In this document: piece after piece, positions 1-6,275 of the stretch
Numbering within the stretch: the stretch's first letter is position 1
Layout of the letters: each line of letters opens with the position of its first letter
From: Acidobacteriota bacterium
GTDB taxonomy: Bacteria > Acidobacteriota > Terriglobia > Terriglobales > Acidobacteriaceae
Direction: 5' to 3'
NCBI GenBank assembly: GCA_019247235.1
Contig: JAFAPG010000221.1
Span: 1-6,275, forward strand
Length of the DNA: 6,275 nt
Notes under the pieces: generated by a model
The model's database searches: none
What the model was told of the DNA's origin: nothing
The model's input: only the letters and a program-made list of their open reading frames with translations
Position numbers and translations under genes: made by a program

Positions 1-3000
1 CGCTGGTTTCCGCAGACTACGGCGATAGCGTCAGGAGTTCGGGCGACGCTCTCCTCGACCAGATGGTGTAGGCACGCGTCAACGGGAAACTCGGCCCGAT
101 TGGCATTGAACTCAATCAGCAATCTCTGCCGTTCAGCTTCGCCGAGCAGCGGAACTTGGGAAATCGGCAGCTCGGGGTTTTCGCTCACGCCCCGGACAAG
201 CTCTACGAAATGATCGAGCCAGCGGACAATGGTATCAGCGTCAAAAAGGTCAGTACTATATTCAACGCGAATGAGTAAACCCTGCGGCACATCGATCGCA
301 AACCAAGACATATCGAGGATGGAAGTGCCGGGATGCAGGGCAGTGCGCTCCAGTTCCACGCCGGGAAGGTCGAGCGCGTTCATGGGTGCATTCTGGTGAG
401 CGAACAGGACCTGAAAAATTGGATTGTGACTCAAGCTCCGCTCAGGCTCGAGCTCTTCGACGAGCTTTTCAAAGGGGATATCTTGGTGGGCATAGGCATC
501 GAGGCAAATCTGTTTGGTCTGGGCGAGTAGCTGGCGAAAACTGGGATCTCCGGAGAGATCGGCTCGCAAGGGCAGCGTGTTTACAAAGAAGCCGATCAGG
601 GATTCGAGCTCGGCAAAATTTCGCCCAGCGATAGGGGAGCCAACGACGATCTCGTCCTGGCTGGTGTAATGCGCTAGCAGGCTTTCGAAGGCCGCCAGCA
701 GTGTCATAAACAAAGTGACACCCTGCTCCTGGCTGAAGGCGGTCAGCTTCTCGACCATCGCAGTTGGCAGCAAGCGCGTTTGCCAAGCGCCGCGTTGGGA
801 CATTTGTGCCGGACGGGGATGATCAGTGGGAAGTTCGAGTCTAGCCGGCGTTCCCGCCAGTTGCTTCTTCCAATACGCGAGCTGCTCGTTCAGGATTTCG
901 CCTTGCAACCTCTCCCGCTGCCACACGGCAAAGTCGGCATATTGGATCGGCAATTCCCCAAGATCTGCCGGCCGCTGCTCCAAAAGCGAGCGATAGTGTT
1001 CCGCCAGCTCTTCGGCGGCAATACCGAGCGACCAGCGATCGCTCACGATGTGGTGCATGGTCAGCAGGAAGACATGATCTTCTCGCTCGATGCGTAAAAT
1101 CTGTGCGCGTATCAATGGACCTGAAGTGAGGTTGAAGGGGAGCCGCGCCTCTTCGCGAGCACGCTGCTCGATCTCAGCTTCTTTCTCGCCGGTAGGCAGA
1201 GCAGATAAATCCACCAGTGGCACCGATAGTTCCAGGCGGGGGGCGATCGATTGCACCGGTCGATTGTTAACCAGCACGAAACTGGTTCGCAGCGCCTCGT
1301 GACGCGCCACCATGGCGTTAACCGCCTGCTGCAAGGCTGTGACCTCAAGCTTCCCACGCAGCCGCATCATCTGCGCCATGTTGTATAGAGGATTCCCCGG
1401 ATCCAGCTGATCGAGGAACCACAGTCGTTGCTGCGCAAAGCTCAGGGGCGGGCACTGACGGTTGCCAATTCTCGGGATCATGGTGGCGCGAGGCGATCTG
1501 CCCGATTTCAACTTAGCTTCGATTTGTGCTGCGAATTCTGCCAAGCTGGGCGCTTCGAAGATGGTGCGCAGCGGAATTTCTAGCGCAAACAACTGGCGGA
1601 TGCGAGCGACCACCTGCGTGGCCATCAGGGAGTGACCGCCGAGTGCGAAGAAGTTGTCCTGTACACCGACCTGATTAATGTTAAGGACTTGCGCCCATAC
1701 CCCGGAGATCATCTGTTCGACTGGCGTGCTGGGTGCTACGAATTCGTTCGCCTGCTCGCGGGTTGTGAGTTGGAGGGCATCGCTGGCGCGGCGAATACTT
1801 TGAATATCGCGCAGCTCACGGGCAATTCCGGCTAGGGTACGACTGAAATTTCCCAACCGTAAATCAATCGCGCCGGTGCCCTCATCGAAAGTCCAAACAT
1901 GGTCGAAAAATGCCGGGATTGCGGCTGGTCTGGCCGGAAGCTCGAGCGTCAGCACCTCCGGCAATCGCGACTGCACCTCCCGGCAGCGTTCGGAATTGGC
2001 TGAAATTAGAATGAACTCGTCAAGTGGGAGTTGCAGCTCGTCGGCGAATTCTCGCAGCCCCGTGGTGACCAATTCCAGGTTCGTTCGCCGGGCGATGAAA
2101 TGTTCCGCCCGCAGCGTGGTTTGACTCTCTGCCTGGAGTGCACGCTCAACGTATTCATCCGGCCGGCTGCTTCGCAGGCAAAGCAGCATTCCTCGTTCTT
2201 CCGATTGCCTGAGAAGAAATGTTTGGAGTGTTGGCGCCGCCGCATGTCGATTCCACCTCGTATCGGCGGAGTCGGGCCACAGCACTCCATCCCCATCCAG
2301 CACAATGACCTTCTTCGGGTGGCTGCTTAGCACGACAATGCGGCGGGCCAGAGCCGTTGCTAGGGCGGTAAAAAAATCGGTGGTGTAAGGGACATGGCCA
2401 ATCTTATCGGTGTACTCGTCGTTATAATCTGCAATTGGATACTGCTTGAAGATTTCGTCGGGGGTCAGCAAATGAACGTCGAGCCCTCGCATCGCGCTGG
2501 CGATTTCGCGCTCTATGCCTTCCAAGAACCTGGCCCAGGCGGGCTCTCGGTATCTTTGCTCCGCTGGACAGAGCGCCACCAATGTAGGAACGGATTTTGG
2601 ATGAGCCCGAAGCACTGCGAGCAACTCGTGCACGCTGCTCTGGATCTTCTCTCGCTTGCGTTCGTCGGGAAGGTCATTTTCCAGGCGGATGTAGTCGGTT
2701 ATTCGTAGCAATACAATATTGAACCCCTGGCGATTGGTCGACAGCGGGCTATGCGGATCGAGCAACTGCTGAAAGACCTGGTTGTAAGGGGCAAAGCGAA
2801 AATTTGCGCCCACGCCAAACTTTTTCATCCAAAACGCCAGTGCTGGCTGGACCAGTTCTCCAGTGAAGCTACTGGCAATTGCGATCGTCCAAGGTTGCTC
2901 GCGGCGCCTCGCCGCCTCGGCTTGTGCCTTTAAAGCTGGAGGAATAGGGAATTCGGAAACCCTGCGCTCTGGCGTTTCTGCCAGCACGCTAAGGACTGAG

Positions 3001-4550
3001 GTGAATCCTGCGAGCAGATCCCGAATGGTTCGGTCTAGGAATAGCTCAGTCTTGAACTCGCAGTCGAGCTGAAGTCCGTTGCTTCTCTCCGTGGCTATAA
3101 AACGCAGATCGAGGAGTGCGGCGCCACTCTCGAGTTCCATCTGTTGCCCGGTGAAAGTATCTCCGGAAAACTTGATCTCGGGAAAATTCTGTAACAGAAG
3201 GCCGACGTTGTAGACGGGATTGGCTTGGGTGATCGGACAATCGCTAGCCGAAGTAACAACCTTGAGAAAGGGGCAGTCTTGGTGGGCGAATGCGTCGCGA
3301 ACTGCGCGCTTCTCGCGTTCCAAAAGGCCAACCGCACTTTCATTTTGCGCGATCCGATTTCGGATGGGCAAGAAGTTTACGAAGCAGCCGACCAAGCGAT
3401 CCGTGCCCGCGCGGCTGCGAGTGCTGGCGACGGTTCCGACGACGGTGTCGAACTCGCCCGCCCATTGATAGAGCAAAATGCGCAGCCCACCCATGAGCAC
3501 CGAAAATAGCGTCGCGCCTGTATTTTGCGCCAGCCTTTTCAGGCCTTCCACCGTCGCTAGAGGAAGGATCACGCCGGTCGTCGAACCGGAATGACCGGCC
3601 CGCTCAGGCCGAGGCTTGTCAGTGGGGAGCGATGTGCCTGCCGGCGCGCCCTTTAAATTGGCGCGCCAGAACTCAAGTTCCTTCCCCAGCCTTTCTTCGT
3701 GCATGGATAAGCGTTCCGCCGCCGCATAATCGAAGTACTGCATGGGCAGCTCTGGGAGGCAGGCCTCGGCGCCACCCAGTAAGGCGTTGTAGATCGCCGC
3801 CAGGTCCTCAAAGAAGATGCTAGCGCTGTGTCCGTCGCTGACTACGTGGTGAATGATGATGACCAGCAAATGGTCACCAGGCTTAAGTTGGATGAGTCGA
3901 GCACGCAGGGGCAGCTGCTTCGAGAGATCAAAGGGTTTGCGCCATTCTTGACGGGCGAGTTCGACGGCTCGCAGCTCTCGCACGTCTTCTGCGAGGTCAC
4001 TGAGATTATCAATTTCAAGCGGCACCTCCGGTGCGTGCTCGGCAATCTGCATTGGTTCCGCGATTCCGGGCTGTATGCGCGAAGCGAGCACCTGATGCCG
4101 GCTGCACATGCGGTTCAACGCACGTTTAAGTAGGTCGGCATGAAAGTCGCCACGAATGCGCAGCACTCGTGCATTGGTATGCAAATGTCCAAAGGGGTCA
4201 GACTGCTCCAGCACCCAATATTGCAACTGGGCAAAGGAGAGAGGGGCTGAGGTTGTCAGGGAACGGGGGTTTGTAGAGGTTGCCGTGCTCTCGGTTGTGT
4301 CGATTCTTAGTTTGGCGACAACATCGGCCAGATGCGCGATCGTGGGATCCTCAAAAAAAGCGATCAGCGGGAGCTCGACTCCAAGCCGAGCGTGGAGCCG
4401 GGAGATAACCTCCAAAGCTTTCAGAGATTCGCCGCCAAGATCAAAGAAGTTTTCGTTCGGCCCAATGTTCTCGCGTTCCAAGACCTCGGACCAAACCTGG
4501 CGAACCGTGTCCTGCAACAGGCCCACCTTCTGTTCTTCTGCCCTGCTCAT
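1..4550 (-). CDS. Nonribosomal peptide synthetase, N-terminal part (PCP-C-FkbH-like-PCP-C-A...), truncated at window edge
   Basis: A single open minus-strand frame gives 1,516 complete residues plus two bases. Domains by residue: PCP1 about 8-80, with GGESL and the phosphopantetheine serine S42; C1 about 100-538, with LSFAQLQYW, intact HHVVSDG at 234-240, CFVNFLP and AHQDCPF; FkbH-like about 554-890; PCP2 about 940-1007, with GGHSL and S974; C2 about 1032-1470, with LSFAQQRLWFL, RHEALRTSF, HHIVSDR at 1166-1172, FFVNTLPLR and AHQDIPFEKL; then the C-A linker and the start of an A domain (CLHHLVEE, about 1493 onward). A PCP at the extreme N-terminus with no A domain before it implies loading in trans, most simply by the ligase encoded immediately upstream. 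The ATG lies in an ATGA overlap with that gene. The first module lacks an A domain. Product unknown. The NRPS identity is very secure; domain borders are approximate. Confidence 0.96.
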   Translation of the reverse strand, partial: MSRAEEQKVGLLQDTVRQVWSEVLERENIGPNENFFDLGGESLKALEVISRLHARLGVELPLIAFFEDPTIAHLADVVAKLRIDTTESTATSTNPRSLTTSAPLSFAQLQYWVLEQSDPFGHLHTNARVLRIRGDFHADLLKRALNRMCSRHQVLASRIQPGIAEPMQIAEHAPEVPLEIDNLSDLAEDVRELRAVELARQEWRKPFDLSKQLPLRARLIQLKPGDHLLVIIIHHVVSDGHSASIFFEDLAAIYNALLGGAEACLPELPMQYFDYAAAERLSMHEERLGKELEFWRANLKGAPAGTSLPTDKPRPERAGHSGSTTGVILPLATVEGLKRLAQNTGATLFSVLMGGLRILLYQWAGEFDTVVGTVASTRSRAGTDRLVGCFVNFLPIRNRIAQNESAVGLLEREKRAVRDAFAHQDCPFLKVVTSASDCPITQANPVYNVGLLLQNFPEIKFSGDTFTGQQMELESGAALLDLRFIATERSNGLQLDCEFKTELFLDRTIRDLLAGFTSVLSVLAETPERRVSEFPIPPALKAQAEAARRREQPWTIAIASSFTGELVQPALAFWMKKFGVGANFRFAPYNQVFQQLLDPHSPLSTNRQGFNIVLLRITDYIRLENDLPDERKREKIQSSVHELLAVLRAHPKSVPTLVALCPAEQRYREPAWARFLEGIEREIASAMRGLDVHLLTPDEIFKQYPIADYNDEYTDKIGHVPYTTDFFTALATALARRIVVLSSHPKKVIVLDGDGVLWPDSADTRWNRHAAAPTLQTFLLRQSEERGMLLCLRSSRPDEYVERALQAESQTTLRAEHFIARRTNLELVTTGLREFADELQLPLDEFILISANSERCREVQSRLPEVLTLELPARPAAIPAFFDHVWTFDEGTGAIDLRLGNFSRTLAGIARELRDIQSIRRASDALQLTTREQANEFVAPSTPVEQMISGVWAQVLNINQVGVQDNFFALGGHSLMATQVVARIRQLFALEIPLRTIFEAPSLAEFAAQIEAKLKSGRSPRATMIPRIGNRQCPPLSFAQQRLWFLDQLDPGNPLYNMAQMMRLRGKLEVTALQQAVNAMVARHEALRTSFVLVNNRPVQSIAPRLELSVPLVDLSALPTGEKEAEIEQRAREEARLPFNLTSGPLIRAQILRIEREDHVFLLTMHHIVSDRWSLGIAAEELAEHYRSLLEQRPADLGELPIQYADFAVWQRERLQGEILNEQLAYWKKQLAGTPARLELPTDHPRPAQMSQRGAWQTRLLPTAMVEKLTAFSQEQGVTLFMTLLAAFESLLAHYTSQDEIVVGSPIAGRNFAELESLIGFFVNTLPLRADLSGDPSFRQLLAQTKQICLDAYAHQDIPFEKLVEELEPERSLSHNPIFQVLFAHQNAPMNALDLPGVELERTALHPGTSILDMSWFAIDVPQGLLIRVEYSTDLFDADTIVRWLDHFVELVRGVSENPELPISQVPLLGEAERQRLLIEFNANRAEFPVDACLHHLVEESVARTPDAIAVVCGNQ
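1881..2891 (-). other. FkbH-like (HAD-IIIC) domain within the NRPS, active-site motifs degenerate
   Basis: These are residues about 554-890 of the synthetase. The N-terminal half has the FkbH pattern (IAIASSFTGE, ALAFWMKKFG, FAPYNQVFQQLLDP, NIVLLRITDY). The HAD half follows with VIVLDGDGVLW (D752, D754), GMLLCLRSSRPDE (787-799), LREFADELQL (832-841), LPEVLTLELP and the family's tail FFDHVWTFD (881-889). Known family role: FkbH domains take a three-carbon unit from 1,3-bisphosphoglycerate, remove the phosphate and load glyceryl onto a carrier protein. Here the WGG/WKG-type segment after motif I is replaced. There is no lysine at all in 814-845, where the W-x-x-K of the family is expected (L825, V828 by gap-free alignment from memory). 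The motif IV DDN reads S850-A851-N852. I infer that the phosphatase chemistry is lost or changed. Its place between C1 and PCP2 is that of a missing A domain. Confidence 0.85.
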
Positions 4551-6022
4551 CGAACCGCCTCAGTCGCAGTAAGCGCGGAGCTCGAGACCCCATGCATGGC
4601 CAGCAAAGATTGGTAATCGATCTTGCCTCGCAGGGTACGAGGCAATCGCTCATGGGCCTCAACTTGAATGGAGTCTTGGGGAAGGCGAAACTTCTCGCGG
4701 ACCATGGCGAGCACCTTTGGCACAACTCCATCGCTTCCTTCGAAAGCTAGCATCAGCAGATCGTCGCGCCCAAAACAGGCGATCGGGAAGCCAAAGTTGC
4801 TTTGTACGATCTGTTCAACCTCGTCCAGATTGAACCGTTTGCCAAAAAGTTTAAGGAAACGCTTGAGACGCCCAGTGATGTAGAAGAACCCGTCCGTGTC
4901 CTGGCGGGCCAAATCGCCCGTCCGCAGTACTCCTCCGAGCTCATCGCCGCGAGCCAGATCCTCGAGACACTCGGCGTAGCCCAGCATCACATTGGGGCCT
5001 CGGTATACAAGCTCGCCACTGTCGGCTTCGAGCTCGAGTCTTCCATTCGGAATCGCGATGCCAATGGACCCGATTTTGTCGCCGAGCTTTTCAAAGGGAA
5101 GATAGGAGATTCGAGCGGTGGCCTCGGTCTGACCGTACATAACGAAGAAGCGAAAACCCCGTTCCTGGGCCAGCTGATGCAATCGCCGGGTATAGCTGTC
5201 CCCAAGCGCACCGCCAGCCTGCGTCAAGGTGCGCAGTGTCTTTCCGCGACGGGTAAGCAGACTTGTCTCAAGCAACATTTGATAGGTATATGGCACACCC
5301 GCCAATGAGGTGCATGCGCACTGGTCAAGCGTGTCCCAAAATTCGCGCCGCAAAACGCCGTAGTCAGTTAAGGAGAGGGCGGCACCGGCCAGTAAATGGC
5401 TATTAATAACCGACAGGCCATAGGAATACGACATCGGTAGGGACGTAAGCGGCCGTTCCGATCCGCTCAACTCAAGGTACGAAGCAATCGAAACGGCATT
5501 GGCTTCGAGGTTTTGTCGCGAGAGGCGAACCAGTTTAGGGCTGCCAGTTGAGCCGGAGGTATTCAGCAGTAGGGCCAAGGACTCGTGCAGGGGAATACAT
5601 TCCCTGCTTTGCCTCTCTAGAATCGACAGTGCACCATCTGGATGGGCCAGGTACCCCGGCAAGGCGAGATCGGGGGCGAGCCCGTAGATGTACGCCGGAC
5701 GATATGTGTCCACCAGGCCTTGAAGCAACGTACGATCCAGGCTGGCATCGATCAACAACACGGGGTTGTCAGACTGCAAAGCCGCGAGATAGACGCACAA
5801 GCACTCGTAGCGGTTCTGTGCCAGAAGAAAAATGAGTGACCGGCCGTTGGGCATGAATATCTGGTTGACGTCCGAGCGCAGCTCACCGTATGACTTCTGC
5901 CTGCCGCTGGACGGTTCGATTACGGCTAGGCCAGCAGGCGAATGCTCGATCTTCCAGAACTCCATGTTGTTCTCACACCGCCGTAACCATTCAACCAATT
6001 CGGCAGGCAAGATGCCGCTCAC
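4547..6022 (-). CDS. Stand-alone adenylate-forming ligase (AMP-binding superfamily), probable loader of the NRPS N-terminal PCP
   Basis: This 491-residue protein belongs to the ANL superfamily (acyl-CoA synthetases, NRPS A domains), which activates a carboxylate with ATP and passes the acyl group to a thiol. The core motifs are in order: P-loop TSGSTGSPK (155-163), LPMSYSYGLS (195-204), MYGQTEA (295-301), RTGDLA (367-372), hinge GRLKRFLKLFGKRF (384-397) and RGKIDY with the catalytic lysine K467. Length is normal for a complete enzyme; there is no fused carrier domain and no signal peptide. The substrate cannot be read from the sequence: a fatty, aryl or amino acid are all possible. Since the next gene begins with an unaccompanied PCP and overlaps by ATGA, it most likely supplies that PCP. 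The start given is GTG (6020-6022), the frame being closed by TAA at 6053-6055 with no ATG between. An in-frame ATG at 5963-5965 (M20) is a credible alternative, because a weak GTGAGA lies just upstream of it and the GTG has no clear ribosome binding site. Confidence 0.93.
   Translation of the reverse strand: MSGILPAELVEWLRRCENNMEFWKIEHSPAGLAVIEPSSGRQKSYGELRSDVNQIFMPNGRSLIFLLAQNRYECLCVYLAALQSDNPVLLIDASLDRTLLQGLVDTYRPAYIYGLAPDLALPGYLAHPDGALSILERQSRECIPLHESLALLLNTSGSTGSPKLVRLSRQNLEANAVSIASYLELSGSERPLTSLPMSYSYGLSVINSHLLAGAALSLTDYGVLRREFWDTLDQCACTSLAGVPYTYQMLLETSLLTRRGKTLRTLTQAGGALGDSYTRRLHQLAQERGFRFFVMYGQTEATARISYLPFEKLGDKIGSIGIAIPNGRLELEADSGELVYRGPNVMLGYAECLEDLARGDELGGVLRTGDLARQDTDGFFYITGRLKRFLKLFGKRFNLDEVEQIVQSNFGFPIACFGRDDLLMLAFEGSDGVVPKVLAMVREKFRLPQDSIQVEAHERLPRTLRGKIDYQSLLAMHGVSSSALTATEAVR
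4558..4561 (-). promoter_or_regulatory. Ribosome binding site of the NRPS gene
   Basis: GAGG on the minus strand sits 7 bases before the ATG at 4548-4550, inside the last codons of the ligase gene. Together with the ATGA stop/start overlap (4547-4550) it supports this start for the synthetase and suggests translational coupling, keeping ligase and synthetase levels linked. Confidence 0.7.
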
Positions 6023-6120
6023 CTTCGTCTGTGAGAGCCGTTTCGAATGGTTTTAAACGTCCTGTCTTCAGGGGAGGGGCAATGCAAATAACAATTGGCA
6101 AACTGCACATCCCGTGCGGG

Positions 6121-6131
6121 GGTGAAGACCT
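6121..6131 (+). repeat. Left arm of an 11-bp perfect inverted repeat (GGTGAAGACCT)
   Basis: GGTGAAGACCT here is the exact reverse complement of AGGTCTTCACC at 6262-6272, with 130 bases between. The 7-bp core TGAAGAC also occurs on the minus strand at 6064-6070. The arm lies about 46-56 bases upstream of the predicted sigma-54 start. It could be one half of a regulator site or the end of a small mobile or repeat unit; the sequence does not decide. Confidence 0.45.
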
Positions 6132-6149
6132 AAATTCAGCTAAACGAGG

Positions 6150-6167
6150 TTGGCACATATCTTGCGG
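6150..6167 (+). promoter_or_regulatory. Predicted sigma-54 (RpoN) promoter, pointing right
   Basis: The plus strand reads TTGGCAC-ATATC-TTGCGG. TGGCAC and TTGC are separated by exactly 5 bases, giving the GG(-24)/GC(-12) spacing required by sigma-54. Only the base after TTGC (G rather than A/T) departs from consensus. Transcription would start near 6177 and run rightward, away from the NRPS operon. The remaining 98 bases show no gene, so any target would lie beyond the window. Sigma-54 promoters need an AAA+ activator bound upstream, and none can be identified here. No transcript evidence exists; this is a sequence match only. Confidence 0.5.
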
Positions 6168-6261
6168 ATTGTCCAGATTACCCTCATGTTACCAGCACTT
6201 TCCGGGCGAAGCGAGCGGCCCTTAACCACCGGTCGAGCCGCGCACCCACTTCCGCGATTCC

Positions 6262-6272
6262 AGGTCTTCACC
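6262..6272 (-). repeat. Right arm of the 11-bp perfect inverted repeat
   Basis: AGGTCTTCACC on the plus strand matches the arm at 6121-6131 in inverted orientation. The match does not extend on either side. It lies 3 bases from the window edge, so its further context cannot be seen. Confidence 0.45.
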
Positions 6273-6275
6273 TTT

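Larger units (their letters stand above)
6023..6275. other. Upstream, apparently noncoding region of the ligase-NRPS operon
   Basis: No supportable gene lies in these 253 bases, although the promoter of the leftward operon would be expected here if the ligase is its first gene. I looked for -35/-10 pairs on the minus strand and found none with good spacing. The only strong promoter-like match is the rightward sigma-54 site. Other structure includes the inverted repeat arms, a pair of TTACC direct repeats 11 bp apart (6178-6182, 6189-6193), and a GC-rich interrupted stem (GCGGC near 6214-6218 with GCCGC near 6237-6241). The layout is consistent with a divergent intergenic region, but the neighbour on the right is not visible. 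Confidence 0.5.

Noticed and set aside
1..4550. Possibility that the NRPS is a pseudogene, given the degraded FkbH-like motifs
   Set aside because: The frame is open over 1,516 codons with both carrier serines and C1's HHxxxDG intact. The decay is confined to the FkbH-like active site, apart from one change in C2.
4156..4572. Plus-strand open frame of 138 codons
   Set aside because: It lies antisense to PCP1 and the start of C1. Its composition is Ser/Arg-rich, as expected from reading the other strand of a GC-rich gene.
4441..4731. Minus-strand 96-codon frame across the ligase/NRPS junction
   Set aside because: It is an out-of-frame shadow of the two real genes, which meet precisely with an ATGA overlap.
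4802..5308. Plus-strand open frame of 168 codons
   Set aside because: It is antisense to the ligase, whose motifs are unmistakable in the opposite frame. Its translation shows no recognisable domain.
6061..6072. CCTG-TCTT-CAGG mini-palindrome considered as hairpin or operator
   Set aside because: A 4-bp stem is expected by chance. It is mentioned only because it contains the TGAAGAC core of the inverted repeat.
6214..6241. GC-rich interrupted stem-loop considered as a terminator
   Set aside because: The stem is only about 5 bp with a long loop, and no T-run follows on either strand.
6186..6275. Plus-strand ATG frame open for 30 codons to the window edge, just downstream of the sigma-54 site
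   Set aside because: It has no ribosome binding site and no recognisable sequence, and it is too short to judge. It may merit another look with more sequence on the right.
6222..6275. Minus-strand frame entering from the right edge and ending at TAA (17 residues, ending GSTGG), possibly the tail of an upstream gene
   Set aside because: Another minus frame is also open there, so 17 residues cannot show coding. If real, the ligase would not be the first gene of the operon.

Overview
The window is an accessory, secondary-metabolism locus. Almost all of it (about 96%) is occupied by two genes read right to left on the minus strand: a stand-alone adenylate-forming ligase (4547-6022) followed by the N-terminal 1,516 residues of a multidomain nonribosomal peptide synthetase (NRPS, 1-4550) that runs off the left edge. 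The two reading frames overlap by four bases (ATGA on the minus strand), so they are almost certainly one operon with coupled translation. I translated the NRPS frame codon by codon from its ATG to the window edge and found no stop or frameshift.

The NRPS domain order, N to C, is carrier protein (PCP1), condensation (C1), FkbH-like domain, carrier protein (PCP2), condensation (C2), then the first residues of an adenylation (A) domain cut by the window edge. The first module has no A domain. Its place between C1 and PCP2 is taken by an FkbH-type (HAD-IIIC, glyceryl-transferase-like) domain. The likely logic is that the separate ligase activates a carboxylic acid and loads PCP1, C1 joins that acyl group to whatever sits on PCP2, and C2 passes the product to an ordinary amino-acid module downstream.

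The most interesting observation is that the FkbH-like domain is clearly recognisable along its whole length but has lost most of the HAD active site. Motif I (DGDGV) survives, the motif III lysine is absent, and the motif IV Asp-Asp pair reads Ser-Ala. It may be a dead or repurposed glyceryl-loading domain inside an otherwise intact assembly line. C2 also carries an unusual HHxxxDR in place of HHxxxDG.

The right-hand 253 bases (6023-6275) hold no gene I can support. They contain a near-consensus sigma-54 (-24/-12) promoter pointing right, away from the operon, and an 11-bp perfect inverted repeat flanking it.

Organism: moderately high GC (high fifties by eye), a GTG start, a sigma-54 promoter and an NRPS with an FkbH-like domain suggest a soil-type Gram-negative such as an acidobacterium or myxobacterium. 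There is no marker gene and this placement is weak.
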